From NCBI RefSeq assembly GCF_020162115.1, contig NZ_CP083911.1, positions 2,170,001 to 2,234,000 of the forward strand: a stretch of 64,000 nucleotides of DNA. Reading direction: 5' to 3'. Made by a program: the position numbers and the translations under genes. The notes beneath the pieces are model-generated. The model ran no database searches. It saw only the letters and a list, made by a program, of their open reading frames with translations, and was not told where the DNA came from. This document shows positions 50,365 through 60,479 of the stretch, piece by piece. Source of the stretch: Tepidimonas taiwanensis. Lineage in GTDB: Bacteria > Pseudomonadota > Gammaproteobacteria > Burkholderiales > Burkholderiaceae_C. Numbering within the stretch: the stretch's first letter is position 1; each line of letters opens with the position of its first letter.

Positions 50365-51669
50365 ATGGAGATCTACCTCGTCGGCGGCGCCGTGCGCGAC
50401 GGCCTGCTTGGCCACTTTCACCTGCCGCACCGGCGGCCGGACGGCACCGCACACGCCGACCGGGACTGGGTCGTCGTCGGCGCCACGCCAGAGGCGATGG
50501 TGGCGGCCGGGTATCTGCCGGTCGGGCGGGATTTTCCGGTCTTCCTGCACCCCGTGACGCGCGAGGAGTACGCGCTGGCGCGCACGGAGCGCAAGACGGC
50601 CCGCGGCTACCACGGCTTCGCCTTCCACGCGGACCCGGGCGTGACGCTGGAACAGGACCTGGCGCGGCGCGACCTGACGATCAACGCGATGGCGCTGCCC
50701 GTCGCGGCGCTGGGCGCCGACGGGCGCTTCGACCCGGCCGACCCGCGCCTGGTGGACCCGTACGGAGGACAGCGCGACCTGCGGGCCAAGGTGCTGCGCC
50801 ACGTCACCCCGGCATTCGCCGAAGACCCGGTGCGCATCCTGCGCATGGCGCGCTTTGCCGCGCGCTGGCCCGACTTCACCGTCGCGCCCGAGACGATGGC
50901 GCTGATGCGGCAGATGGTGGCCGACGGCGAGGTCGATCACCTCGTGCCCGAGCGCGTGTGGCAGGAGCTCTCGCGCGGGCTGATGGAGCAGCGCCCCTCT
51001 CGCATGCTGCAGGTGCTGCGCGACTGCGGGGCGCTGCGCGTGCTGCTGCCGGAGGTCGATCGCCTGTGGGGGGTGCCACAGCGCGCCGACTACCACCCGG
51101 AGGTGGACACCGGCGTGCACCTGGAGATGGTGCTGGACATGAGCGCGCGGCTGGGCGCGCCGCTGCCGGTGCGCTACGCGTGTCTGTGCCACGACCTCGG
51201 CAAGGGCACGACGCCGCCAGACATCCTGCCGCGCCACCTGGGACACGAGGAGCGCAGCGCGAAGCTGCTGCGCGCCGTGAGCGAGCGCTGGCGCGTGCCG
51301 CGCGAGTGCCACGAACTGGCCGACGTCGTCGCGCGCGAGCACGGGCATATCCACCGTTGCGCGTCGCTCGGTGCCGCGGCGACGCTGTGGCTGCTGCAGC
51401 GCTGCGACGCGCTGCGCCGGCCGCAGCGCTTCGAGCAGGTGCTGCTGGCGTGCGAATGCGACGCGCGCGGGCGCTTGCACCACGAAGACGACCCCTACCC
51501 GCAAGCCGCCCGCTTGCTTGCAGCACTGCGCGCGGCACAGGCGGTGGACACGCAAGCAATTGCGCAACGCGTGCAGGCGCAGCACCCGACCGCGCGCAAC
51601 CTGGGCCCGCGCATCGCCGCGGCCATCGCGCACGCGCGCGAGCTGGCGGTCGCACAGGCCATCGGCTGA
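50365..51669 (+). CDS. cca: CCA tRNA nucleotidyltransferase (multifunctional)
   Basis: 434 residues. Adds or repairs the 3'-CCA of tRNAs. IYLVGGAVRDGLLG begins the nucleotidyltransferase head; DRDWVVVGATPEAM gives the metal acids; RRDLTINAMAL and DPVRILRMARFAARW follow. The C-terminal HD domain has YACLCHDLGKGTTP, as in the E. coli-type enzyme with phosphodiesterase/phosphatase activity. 43 bases after the DUF156 regulator. Confidence 0.95.
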   Translation: MEIYLVGGAVRDGLLGHFHLPHRRPDGTAHADRDWVVVGATPEAMVAAGYLPVGRDFPVFLHPVTREEYALARTERKTARGYHGFAFHADPGVTLEQDLARRDLTINAMALPVAALGADGRFDPADPRLVDPYGGQRDLRAKVLRHVTPAFAEDPVRILRMARFAARWPDFTVAPETMALMRQMVADGEVDHLVPERVWQELSRGLMEQRPSRMLQVLRDCGALRVLLPEVDRLWGVPQRADYHPEVDTGVHLEMVLDMSARLGAPLPVRYACLCHDLGKGTTPPDILPRHLGHEERSAKLLRAVSERWRVPRECHELADVVAREHGHIHRCASLGAAATLWLLQRCDALRRPQRFEQVLLACECDARGRLHHEDDPYPQAARLLAALRAAQAVDTQAIAQRVQAQHPTARNLGPRIAAAIAHARELAVAQAIG

Positions 51670-51686
51670 CGGTCGTGAGGATGATG

Positions 51687-51770
51687 GATCCGGTACGAAA
51701 AGGTATTGCCTTCCCGCACCGCTCCCTTTGCGTGGGAGGAAAGAAGACAAAAACGTGCGGGAACAGTAGG
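51687..51770 (+). repeat. Dispersed intergenic repeat, copy B
   Basis: Starts GATCCGGTACGAAAAGG and contains a perfect 9-bp inverted repeat, TTCCCGCAC (51711-51719) with GTGCGGGAA (51755-51763), plus an inner CTCCC/GGGAG. Lies between the ends of cca and trxC and could serve as a transcription end point for both. Aligns with copies A and C. Confidence 0.7.
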
Positions 51771-51848
51771 GACGGGACGTGCGATCCATCCCGCCCAGAT
51801 GACCCGTCAGGGCGCCCGGGTTGACCGGGTCGCGGGGGTCGAGCGCCG

Positions 51849-52298
51849 TCAGCGCGCCTGCGCCAGCGCGGCCTGCGTCCAGCGCACCAGGTCCGCCTGC
51901 CCCATCGCGCCGGCCTGCCGCGCGACTTCGCGGCCGCCGACGAACAGCGCCAGCGTCGGAATGCTGCGGATGCCAAAGCGCGCGGCCAGTTCCGGCTCGG
52001 CCTCGGTGTTGACCTTGGCCAGCCGCACGTGGGGTTCGAGCTGACGCGCCGCGGCCTCGAAGTGCGGCGCCATCATGCGGCACGGACCACACCACGGCGC
52101 CCAGAAGTCCACCAGCACCGGGATCTGGCTGCGGCCGATGTGCCGCTCGAACGCCGCAGCGTCGAGTTCGACCGGATGACCGTCGAACAACGGCTGATGG
52201 CAGCGCCCGCAGTCCGGCGTCTGGCCGAGCTGGTCGGCGCGCACGCGGTTGGTGGTGTGGCAATGGGGGCACACGACGTGCAGGGATTCGGTGGTCAT
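51849..52298 (-). CDS. trxC: Thioredoxin TrxC (thioredoxin 2)
   Basis: 149 residues. An N-terminal zinc finger (VVCPHCHTTNRV and PDCGRCHQPL) precedes the thioredoxin fold with active site FWAPWCGPCRMM and cis-Pro region IRSIPTLALFVGG. This Zn-finger form is oxidative-stress-linked in E. coli. ATG 52298 is fixed by the zinc finger; the open frame runs to 52421. Confidence 0.95.
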   Translation of the reverse strand: MTTESLHVVCPHCHTTNRVRADQLGQTPDCGRCHQPLFDGHPVELDAAAFERHIGRSQIPVLVDFWAPWCGPCRMMAPHFEAAARQLEPHVRLAKVNTEAEPELAARFGIRSIPTLALFVGGREVARQAGAMGQADLVRWTQAALAQAR

Positions 52299-52439
52299 CG
52301 GGGCAACTCCGTGGCGGATGCGGTGAGGAGGGTCTGAGTAACCGTCTTTTCTGTCAAGCGCGGAGAAACGACGATGCAGGCCGGTGCGGGCGGGGTGACC
52401 GATGTGGGCACGGCTCCCCATCCGGGGGGTGGCGGCTCG

Positions 52440-52634
52440 TCAAATCCAACGGGCGATCGCCGCCGCCAGCAGGCTCAGCAACACCGTGCTGGCCAGCGGG
52501 ATGAACCACTCCCGCCCGAACAGCCGGAACTGAAAATCCCCGGGCAGCCGCCCAAAGCCCCAGCGCCGCAGCCACGGCATCACGCCGTTGAACAGCACCA
52601 GCGCCAGCAGGACGACCAGCAGCCAGCGGATCAT
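52440..52634 (-). CDS. DUF2905 small membrane protein
   Basis: 64 residues. MIRWLLVVLLALVLFNGVM and a second helix near the end (LASTVLLSLLAAAIARWI) flank WGFGRLPGDFQFRLFGREW, the strongly conserved DUF2905 core (GRLPGD). Function unknown. Sits between trxC and the MidA-like methyltransferase in the same direction, with 25 bases to the latter. Confidence 0.9.
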   Translation of the reverse strand: MIRWLLVVLLALVLFNGVMPWLRRWGFGRLPGDFQFRLFGREWFIPLASTVLLSLLAAAIARWI

Positions 52635-52659
52635 GGGCGCCGCCCCTTCACAGCATCCT

Positions 52660-53784
52660 TTACAGCGTGTGCGTGCGGTCGCCGTGGGCAAAGCCCACGG
52701 GCACCCAGCCGCGGCTGCTGCCGGGCGGGGCCAGCCCGATGACCTTGAACAGCTCGCCCATCTCGTGCTCGTGCACGAGCTTGAGCGCCATCGTGCGCTC
52801 GGGCAGTGGCGCGTCGTCCAGCCCGTCGAGCAACCCCGCGTTGAGCAGAAAGCGCCCCTGGCTGGTGTAGCCGAGCACCTCCAGCCCGGCTTCCTGCGCC
52901 GCCAGCGCGATGCCGGTGAAGTTGACGTGCGCGGTGATGTCCTTCGCGCCCAGATCGGCCAGCACATCGGCGTCCGCGCGGTGCGCGCGGTGACACATCA
53001 GCGTGCCCATCGCGCGCTGCGGGTGGTAATACTCGTGCTCCGGAAAGCCGTAGTCGATGAAGAACGCCGCGCCGCGCCGCAGCCGCTCGCCCACCGTGCG
53101 CACGAAGGCCTCGGCCTGCGGGTGGATTTCAGTCAGGTAGTCGTGCTCGCCCTCGATGGCGACCGGCGGCCGCCGGTCGGTGGGGCGGTCGGCCCAGACG
53201 AGGCGCTGCGCGTCCTCGTCCCACGCCACGCCGCGCTCGTGCCAGCGCCCGCCGACGCGGTGCAGCAGCACCACGGGCATCGCATCCAGCACCTCGTTGC
53301 CGATCACCACGCCCTCGATCGCGTCGGGCAACCGCTCGTGCCACGTCACGCGCTCGCCCCAGGCGGCGAGCCGCTCGGCCTGCCGCGCCCGCAGCGCGCC
53401 CGACAGCTCGACGATGTGGTACGCCACCGGCGCCGCATCCGCCGGCCGGGCGGCGTCCAGCGCGGCCAACACCTGCGCCGCGAGCGCGCCGTTGCCGGCG
53501 CCGAACTCCCACACGGCTCCGGTACCGGTCGTGGCCAGCGCCTGCGCCACCTGCCGCGCCAGCGTCGCCCCGAAGCGGGGGCTGAGCACCGGCGCCGTGA
53601 CGAAGTCGCTGCCATCGCCGGGCGCGAGGCCGAAGATCGCCTCACCCCGCGCGTAGTAGCCCGCCCCCGGCGCGTACAGCGCCAGCGCCATCACGCGCTC
53701 GAAGGGCAGCCAGCCGCCGGCCGCGTGCAGCGCGGCACGGACGGCGGATTCGGCAGGAGCAGCGGGTGCAGCGGTATCGGGCAT
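52660..53784 (-). CDS. MidA/NDUFAF7-like SAM-dependent methyltransferase
   Basis: 374 residues. FERVMALALYAPGAGYYARG and GDFVTAPVLSPRFG-type segments, motif I WEFGAGNGALAAQVLAAL, VIGNEVLDAMPV and FFIDYGFPEHEYYHPQRAMGTL (in part) match the SAM-dependent methyltransferase family of human NDUFAF7, which methylates an arginine in a complex I subunit; bacterial function is not settled. ATG 53784. The divergent SDR starts 66 bases away. Confidence 0.92.
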   Translation of the reverse strand: MPDTAAPAAPAESAVRAALHAAGGWLPFERVMALALYAPGAGYYARGEAIFGLAPGDGSDFVTAPVLSPRFGATLARQVAQALATTGTGAVWEFGAGNGALAAQVLAALDAARPADAAPVAYHIVELSGALRARQAERLAAWGERVTWHERLPDAIEGVVIGNEVLDAMPVVLLHRVGGRWHERGVAWDEDAQRLVWADRPTDRRPPVAIEGEHDYLTEIHPQAEAFVRTVGERLRRGAAFFIDYGFPEHEYYHPQRAMGTLMCHRAHRADADVLADLGAKDITAHVNFTGIALAAQEAGLEVLGYTSQGRFLLNAGLLDGLDDAPLPERTMALKLVHEHEMGELFKVIGLAPPGSSRGWVPVGFAHGDRTHTL

Positions 53785-53849
53785 GGCATGATTGTGCCCG
53801 CACCGCCGCGGCATGCCCCGGCGCACCGTCCACTGTCACCCCATCACCC

Positions 53850-54668
53850 ATGGCCGAACCCTGCACCCCGCCACTGCCGCGCGTCGCCCTCGTCACCGGG
53901 GCGGGGCGGCGGCTCGGCCGCGCGATCGCCCTGACGCTGGCCGAGGCAGGCTGGCACGTGGCGGTGCACTACCGCGCGTCGGCGAACGAGGCACGCGAAA
54001 CCGTGGCCGCGGCGCGTGCCCGTGGCGTAGAAGCCGAGGCGTTTGCGGCCGACCTCGCCGACGAGGCCGCGTGCCGCGCGCTGGTGCCGGCGGTGGTCGC
54101 GCACTTTGGCGGGCTGCAGGCGGTGGTAAACTCCGCCTCGCGCTTCGAGTTCGACGACGGGCTCACCGCCGGGCACGACAGCCTGCAGCAGCACTGGGCG
54201 CCCAATACCGCCGCGCCGGTGCTGCTCGCACAGGGGCTGTACGCGCATTGGACGGCACGCGTCGCCGCCGCCCCCGACGACGCGACGCGCGAGGCACTGC
54301 GCGCCCGCGCGTGTGTCGTCAACCTGCTGGACCAGAAGCTGTGGAACCTGAACCCGGACTTCTTCAGCTACACACTGTCCAAGGCCGCGCTGCGCACCGC
54401 GACCGAGATGCTGGCGCTGGCGCTGGCGCCGTGGGTGCGGGTGGTGGGGGTGGCGCCGGGCCTGACCCTGACCAGCGCGACGCTGCAGGGCGAGGCGTTC
54501 GAGCGCCTGCACCGGCAGGCGCCGCTGGGACGCTCATCGACCCCGGAAGACGTCGCCGACGCGGTGCGCTTCGCGCTGGACAACCGCTCGCTCACCGGCA
54601 CCCACCTGCTCGTCGACGGCGGCCAGCATCTGTGGCGCTTCGAGCGCGATTTTTCCTGCCTGACGTGA
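53850..54668 (+). CDS. Pteridine-reductase-like short-chain dehydrogenase
   Basis: 272 residues. ALVTGAGRRLGRAIALTLAEAG contains the TGxxRRLG motif of pteridine reductases (PTR1/FolM), with VNSASRFEFDD, YTLSKAALRTATE (YxxxK) and VVGVAPGLTL. The next gene is folB and overlaps by TGATG, so a role in folate/pterin reduction (dihydromonapterin or dihydrofolate reductase) is probable, though substrate is inferred. ATG 53850 is preferred to 53766. Confidence 0.88.
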   Translation: MAEPCTPPLPRVALVTGAGRRLGRAIALTLAEAGWHVAVHYRASANEARETVAAARARGVEAEAFAADLADEAACRALVPAVVAHFGGLQAVVNSASRFEFDDGLTAGHDSLQQHWAPNTAAPVLLAQGLYAHWTARVAAAPDDATREALRARACVVNLLDQKLWNLNPDFFSYTLSKAALRTATEMLALALAPWVRVVGVAPGLTLTSATLQGEAFERLHRQAPLGRSSTPEDVADAVRFALDNRSLTGTHLLVDGGQHLWRFERDFSCLT

Positions 54669-55060
54669 TGCCCCCCGTCCCGCCGCCCCACCAGCACAAG
54701 ATCGGCCGCCAGGTGCTCACGCTCACCGGGCTGCGCTTTCACGCCAACCTCGGCATCCTGGACCACGAGCGGCAGGGGCCGCAGCCCATCCAGGTGGACG
54801 CGGAGCTGAACCAGGGCTTGCAGCCGCTGCAGCCGCACGACGACGATATCCGGCACGTGCTGGACTACCGCAAGGTGCGCCAGATCATCATCGACGAGTG
54901 CACCGCGGAGCACGTCAACCTGCTGGAGACGCTAATCGGCAAGCTCGCCACGCGCCTGATGCAGCTGCCGGGTGTGATCGGCGTGCGCGTGCGCATCGCC
55001 AAGCTCGAAATCTTCGACGACTGCGAGGTCGCGATCCGCATGGAATGCGGGCAGTGGTGA
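54668..55060 (+). CDS. folB: Dihydroneopterin aldolase
   Basis: 130 residues. LTLTGLRFHANLGILDHERQGPQPIQVD with the FolB GxxDxER-type motif; DIRHVLDYRKVRQIIIDECTAEHVNLLETLIGKLA (quoted in part) and VRVRIAKLEIFDDCEVAIRME complete the fold. Cleaves dihydroneopterin to 6-hydroxymethyl-dihydropterin in folate synthesis. ATG overlaps the SDR stop. Confidence 0.94.
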   Translation: MPPVPPPHQHKIGRQVLTLTGLRFHANLGILDHERQGPQPIQVDAELNQGLQPLQPHDDDIRHVLDYRKVRQIIIDECTAEHVNLLETLIGKLATRLMQLPGVIGVRVRIAKLEIFDDCEVAIRMECGQW

Positions 55061-55085
55061 GGCGCGAAGCCCCCTAGCCCCCCTC

Positions 55086-55165
55086 GGTCCGGCACGAAGA
55101 CGTTTTGCGTGGCCCGCGGCGTTCCGTGCCGTTGACGAGCGCTGCGAACGCGAGACAACACCGCG
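55086..55165 (+). repeat. Dispersed intergenic repeat, copy C
   Basis: TCCGGCACGAAGACGTTTTG and CCCGCGGCGTTCCGTGCC, then AGACAACACCG, match copy A closely at both ends and more loosely in the middle. It lies in the gap between folB and ttcA. Same orientation as the other copies. Confidence 0.6.
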
Positions 55166-55265
55166 CTGCAGCGGTCGTCGGCCGGCGCGCGCCTGGCCCG
55201 TCCGTCCGTCGGCCTCTCGGCACCGCCACGACACGCCGACGAGGGATGCGCGACAATCGCGCCCC

Positions 55266-56210
55266 ATGGATGTCGCGTTCGAAAACCGCAAGCTGGAAAA
55301 GCGCCTGTGCCGCCTGGTCGGCCAAGCGATCGACGACTACCGCATGATCGAGGACGGCGACCGGGTGATGGTCTGCCTCTCCGGCGGCAAGGACAGCTAT
55401 TCGCTGCTCGACATCCTGATGCGGCTGCAGCGGCGCGCACCTGCGCGCTTCGAGCTGATCGCCGTCAACCTGGACCAACGCCAGCCGGGCTTTCCGGCGG
55501 ACGTGCTGCCCAACTACCTGCGCCAGCTCGGTATCCCGTTCCACATCGAGACGCAGGACACCTACTCGATCGTCAAGAAGGTGATCCCCGAGGGCAAGAC
55601 GATGTGCAGCCTGTGCAGCCGGCTGCGGCGGGGGATCCTCTACCGCGTCGCGCGCGAGCTGGGCGCGACCAAGATCGCGCTGGGCCACCACCGCGATGAC
55701 ATCCTGCAGACGCTGCTGCTGAACATGTTTTTTGGCGCCAAGCTCAAGGGCATGCCCCCGAAGCTCGTCAGCGACAACGGCGAGCACGTGGTGATCCGGC
55801 CCCTGGCCTACGTGCCGGAAAAAGACCTGATCCGCTGGGCCGAGGTGCGGCAGTTCCCGATCATCCCGTGCAACCTGTGCGGCAGCCAGCAGCACCTGCA
55901 GCGCAAGCAGGTCGGGGATCTGCTGCGCGAGTGGGACAAGCGCTTCCCCGGCCGCGTCGCGAACATGCTCAAGGCGCTGCAAAACGTCGTCCCCAGCCAC
56001 CTGATGGACCGTGCGCTGTACGACTTTGCGAATGTGCGCGCAACGGGCCGGCCTGCCGCCGACGGCGACCTCGCGTTCGACGAGGAAGCGCTGCCGGCAC
56101 CGGCGTTCACGCCGGACGATGACGACGACGAGACAGCACGGCCCGCCGCGAACCGGCCGCGGCCGGTGTTTGCGCTGACGCCGGAGGCCTCCGGTGAGGG
56201 TCTCATCTGA
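55266..56210 (+). CDS. ttcA: tRNA 2-thiocytidine(32) synthetase TtcA
   Basis: 314 residues. PP-loop ATPase with SGGKDSYSLL and two Cys pairs, MCSLCSRLRRG and PCNLCGSQQHLQRK, which hold a [4Fe-4S] cluster and sulfur; LGHHRDDILQTLLLNMFFG is the family hallmark. Thiolates C32 in tRNA. The C-terminal 60 residues are Asp/Pro-rich and longer than usual. Starts 205 bases after folB. Confidence 0.95.
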   Translation: MDVAFENRKLEKRLCRLVGQAIDDYRMIEDGDRVMVCLSGGKDSYSLLDILMRLQRRAPARFELIAVNLDQRQPGFPADVLPNYLRQLGIPFHIETQDTYSIVKKVIPEGKTMCSLCSRLRRGILYRVARELGATKIALGHHRDDILQTLLLNMFFGAKLKGMPPKLVSDNGEHVVIRPLAYVPEKDLIRWAEVRQFPIIPCNLCGSQQHLQRKQVGDLLREWDKRFPGRVANMLKALQNVVPSHLMDRALYDFANVRATGRPAADGDLAFDEEALPAPAFTPDDDDDETARPAANRPRPVFALTPEASGEGLI

Positions 56211-56253
56211 CACCGGTGGCCGGCGTCACGGGTGGTGCGGTGGAGCGACAGCG

Positions 56254-56904
56254 ATGAACCGGATCCGGGGCTGGATGACCATCGCGACGATCGGTGTCGT
56301 CGCCGCCCTCGTGGCGGGCTGTGCCGCGCCGCTGCGGCTCGAGCACGAGGTGCGCAGCCAGGCCGCGTGGGCGGAATCGGCGCGTCCCGCCCCCGGTGAC
56401 CGCTACGTGTTCGAGCGCCTGCCCTCGCAGCGCAGCGGCGACGCCGCGCGCGAACAGGAGACACTGGAAAAGCTGGCCGAGCCCGTGCTCGCTGAACACG
56501 GTCTGCGCCGGGCCGAGGCGGCCGCCGACGGCGCGCAGGCCGCCGTGCCGTGGGGCGTGCAGATCGTCGCGCGCTCGGTGCGCTATCCGTACGCGCCGTG
56601 GGACACACCGGAGCCGCGGCCGAGCTGGATGCCGTACGGGCAGATCGTCGTCGGCCGCGGCGTGGTCAGCGGCATCGGCCTGCACTGGAACCTGCGCCCC
56701 CCGTACTACGTGCGTGAGGTCGCCCTCACCGTGCGCGACCGCCGCCGCGGCGAGGTGGTATACGAGACGCGCGCGACCCAGGACGGCCCGTGGGCGGACG
56801 GGCCCGCGCAGTGGACGGCGCTGCTGCGCGCGGCGCTGGACGGCTTTCCGACGCCACCGGCGGGGCCCCGGCGGGTCGTGATCGAGCAGCCGCGCGCCGA
56901 GTAA
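56254..56904 (+). CDS. DUF4136 lipoprotein
   Basis: 216 residues. Lipoprotein signal with VVAALVAGC (Cys near 23). Body fits DUF4136: VRSQAAWAESARPAPGDRYVFERLPSQ (in part), then VQIVARSVRYPYAPWD and REVALTVRDRRRGEVVYETRA. Function unknown; outer-membrane location likely. ATG 56254, 43 bases after ttcA. Confidence 0.82.
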   Translation: MNRIRGWMTIATIGVVAALVAGCAAPLRLEHEVRSQAAWAESARPAPGDRYVFERLPSQRSGDAAREQETLEKLAEPVLAEHGLRRAEAAADGAQAAVPWGVQIVARSVRYPYAPWDTPEPRPSWMPYGQIVVGRGVVSGIGLHWNLRPPYYVREVALTVRDRRRGEVVYETRATQDGPWADGPAQWTALLRAALDGFPTPPAGPRRVVIEQPRAE

Positions 56905-56929
56905 CGAGCACGCCGCGTGGCGCGTTGGC

Positions 56930-56947
56930 CCGTGGCCCGCGCCACGG
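56930..56947. terminator. Possible hairpin between convergent genes
   Basis: A 7-bp stem (CCGTGGC/GCCACGG) with a four-base loop lies between the DUF4136 gene and the end of cheV. No T-run on either strand, so a terminator role is weak. Confidence 0.3.
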
Positions 56948-57012
56948 CCCCTTCGCAACGGCGCCCCCTGACCCGTCCGCCGTCTGCGCCACAGTGGGCT
57001 GCGGCCTGTGCG

Positions 57013-57996
57013 TCAGACCGTCGCCGGCGAGCGGCTCAGCACCTGCCGCAGCGTGTCGGCCAGCTCCTTGGCCGCGAACTTGGCGACGTAGCCGTCGGCG
57101 CCGGCGCGCTGCACGTGCTGCTCGTTCGTGTCCCCGGTCAGCGACGAGTGGATGACCACGGGGATCGTGCGCAGCGTCGGATCGCCCTTGATCTGGCGCG
57201 TCAGCGTAAAGCCGTCCATCTCCGGCATCTCGAGGTCGCTCAGCACCACCGCCACGCGGTCGGTGACCGGCACGCCCTTGGCCTTGCAGTCGGCGGCCAG
57301 GTCCTGCAGCGTCGCCCACGCCTCCTGGCCGTTCTTGGTCATGATGAACGGCAGCCCCAGCGTCTTGAGCTCCTGCTCGATCATCGTGCGGGCGACGAAC
57401 GAATCGTCGGCGGCCAACACCACGGCACCGGGCTTGAGCATCGGGCCGGTGCCGACGTCCTCCTTCTTGACCTCGATCGACTCACTGGGCATGACGCGCT
57501 GCAGGATCGACTCAACGTCCAGGATCTGCACCAGCTTGACGCCGCCCTGCCCATCGTCGAGCCGCGCGATGCTGGTGACCAGCCCGCGCGCGACCGACGC
57601 CGTGTGGTCGGCCGGCAGGATCTTGCCCCAGTCCAGCCGCACGATGTCCTCGACCGACTCGGCGGCGAACGCCTGGGTGGTGCGCGCGAACTCGGTGACC
57701 AGCATGAGGTTGAGCCCCGTCTCCGGCGTGCAGCCGATGACGGCCGGCAGGTCGATCACCGGGATCACCTGCCCGCGCAGGTTGACCATCCCGAGCACGT
57801 GCTGTGGCGCGCCCGCCATCGCGGTCAGTGCGGGCATCGCGACGATTTCGCGCACCTTGAACACGTTGATGCCGAACAGCTCCGACTGTCCGCTGCCCGG
57901 CGCGCGGCCGAGGCGAAACAGCAACATTTCGAACTTGTTGGAGCCGGTCAGGTTGGTGCGCTCGTCGACCTCTTTCTGGAATGCGGTGCTGCTCAT
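57013..57996 (-). CDS. cheV: Chemotaxis coupling protein CheV
   Basis: 327 residues. An N-terminal CheW-like domain (FEMLLFRLGRAPGSGQSELFGINVFKVREI in part; HVLGMVNLRGQVIPVIDLPAV) followed by a receiver domain from about 195 (VVLAADDSFVARTMIEQEL, phosphoacceptor Asp in VVLSDLEMPEMDGF, and IHSSLTGDTNEQ with the Lys later in YVAKFAAKEL). Couples chemoreceptors to CheA with phosphorylation-based adaptation. No other chemotaxis genes nearby, which is common for cheV. ATG 57996. Confidence 0.94.
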   Translation of the reverse strand: MSSTAFQKEVDERTNLTGSNKFEMLLFRLGRAPGSGQSELFGINVFKVREIVAMPALTAMAGAPQHVLGMVNLRGQVIPVIDLPAVIGCTPETGLNLMLVTEFARTTQAFAAESVEDIVRLDWGKILPADHTASVARGLVTSIARLDDGQGGVKLVQILDVESILQRVMPSESIEVKKEDVGTGPMLKPGAVVLAADDSFVARTMIEQELKTLGLPFIMTKNGQEAWATLQDLAADCKAKGVPVTDRVAVVLSDLEMPEMDGFTLTRQIKGDPTLRTIPVVIHSSLTGDTNEQHVQRAGADGYVAKFAAKELADTLRQVLSRSPATV

Positions 57997-58089
57997 GGGG
58001 GCGCTTTCAGGATGGGGTGCAGACCGGCCGGTAGCAGCCGGAGCCGCTACCATTCTAGGCATTTCCGACCCGCCGCAGCAAGGCCGCCC

Positions 58090-58746
58090 ATGCACGTGAC
58101 CCGCATCCTCGCCATCCGGCATGGCGAGACCGCCTGGAACCGCGACGCCCGCATCCAGGGACAGCTCGACATCCCGCTCAACGACACCGGGCGCTGGCAG
58201 GCCGAACGCACCGCCGCCGCGCTCGCGGGCGAGCCGATCGAGGCGGTGTACGCGAGCGATCTGGCGCGCGCCCGCGAGACGGCCGCCGCCATCGCCCGCG
58301 CGCGCGGCCTGCCACTGCAGACGCACACGGGCTTGCGCGAGCGGCACTTCGGCGCGTTCCAAGGCCGCACCTGGGCCGAGCTGGAGCGCGAGCACCCGGA
58401 CGTGGTGCGCGCGTGGAAGGCGCGCGTGCCGGACTTCGCGCCACCGGGGGGCGAGTCGCTGCTGGAGCTGCGCGCGCGGGTCGAGGGCACGTTCGCCGAA
58501 CTGGCCGCGCGTCACCCCGGCGCGCAGATCGTCGTCGTCGCCCACGGCGGCGTGCTCGACATCCTCTATCGCGCGGCCACCGGCGTGGACCTGCAGGCCC
58601 CGCGCGCCTGGGCGATGGGCAACGCCGCGATCCACCGCGTGCTGTGGACCGCGGACAGCGGCTTTGCGCTGCTGTCGTGGGGCGACACGCGGCATCTGGA
58701 GGAGGCCGACGAGGCCGGCCCGCGCGACGAAACCGCGGCGGCCTGA
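58090..58746 (+). CDS. Histidine phosphatase family protein
   Basis: 218 residues. ILAIRHGETAWNRDARIQGQLDIPLN is the RHG catalytic motif region; ASDLARARETAAAIA, GLRERHFGAFQGRTWAELE and VVVAHGGVLDILYRA (second catalytic His) follow. Could be a phosphoglycerate mutase-like, alpha-ribazole or other small-phosphate phosphatase; the sequence alone does not say which. ATG 58090. Confidence 0.9.
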   Translation: MHVTRILAIRHGETAWNRDARIQGQLDIPLNDTGRWQAERTAAALAGEPIEAVYASDLARARETAAAIARARGLPLQTHTGLRERHFGAFQGRTWAELEREHPDVVRAWKARVPDFAPPGGESLLELRARVEGTFAELAARHPGAQIVVVAHGGVLDILYRAATGVDLQAPRAWAMGNAAIHRVLWTADSGFALLSWGDTRHLEEADEAGPRDETAAA

Positions 58747-58793
58747 CGACGCGCGGCCGCCCGGGTGCCGCGCAGGAGTCGCGCCCAAGCCAC

Positions 58794-59858
<1,065 letters not shown>

Positions 59859-59868
59859 GGGCGGCTCC

Positions 59869-60444
59869 TCACTTCGCGAGCGCCTTCAGCGCCAGCTTGA
59901 TGCCATCGCTGACCCCCACGTCGGCGGGCAGCGCCTTGAGCGCCGCGGCGGCTTCGCGCTCGCTGTAGCCCAGCGCCAGCAGCGCTTGCTGGATGTCGGC
60001 GTGCGCGTCGCTCGCCGGGGCCGCGGGCACCGGTGCCAGCGCCGGGGCGAGCTTGCCCTTGAGCTCCAGCAGCAGCCGCTCCGCGGTCTTTTTGCCGATC
60101 CCCGGGATTTTGACCAGACGGCCCGTCTCCTGCGTGGCCACCGCCTGCGCCAGCTCCGCCACGCTCAGGCCCGACAGCAGCGCCAGCGCCGTGCGCGGCC
60201 CCACCCCGCTGATCTTGATCAGCTCGCGAAACGCCGCGCGCTCCGCCACGGTGGCAAAGCCAAACAGGATCTGCGCGTCCTCGCGCACGACGAAGTGCGT
60301 CAGCAGCGACACGCGCTCGCCGCTGGCCGGCAGCCCGTAGAAGGTGCTCATCGGCACCTCGACCTCGTAGCCGACGCCGTGGCAGTCGATCAGGATCTGC
60401 GGCGGGTGCTTGTCCAGCAGCGTGCCGGTGAGTTTGCCTATCAT
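59869..60444 (-). CDS. ruvA: Holliday junction-binding protein RuvA
   Basis: 191 residues. MIGKLTGTLLDKHPPQILIDCHGVGYEV, FRELIKISGVGPRTALALLSGL and LVKIPGIGKKTAERLLLELKGKL give the OB fold and two HhH motifs (in part); a flexible Pro/Ala linker leads to the C-terminal domain III (ALLALGYSEREAAAAL). The start is only 35 bases from divergent phoH. Confidence 0.97.
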   Translation of the reverse strand: MIGKLTGTLLDKHPPQILIDCHGVGYEVEVPMSTFYGLPASGERVSLLTHFVVREDAQILFGFATVAERAAFRELIKISGVGPRTALALLSGLSVAELAQAVATQETGRLVKIPGIGKKTAERLLLELKGKLAPALAPVPAAPASDAHADIQQALLALGYSEREAAAALKALPADVGVSDGIKLALKALAK

Positions 60445-60479
60445 TGGGGCCTCGTCCTCGAATTCCGGGAATTATCGGC

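Noticed and set aside
50101..52272. A 723-codon minus-strand frame spanning cca and the DUF156 gene
   Set aside because: Antisense to two well-supported genes; composition is not protein-like.
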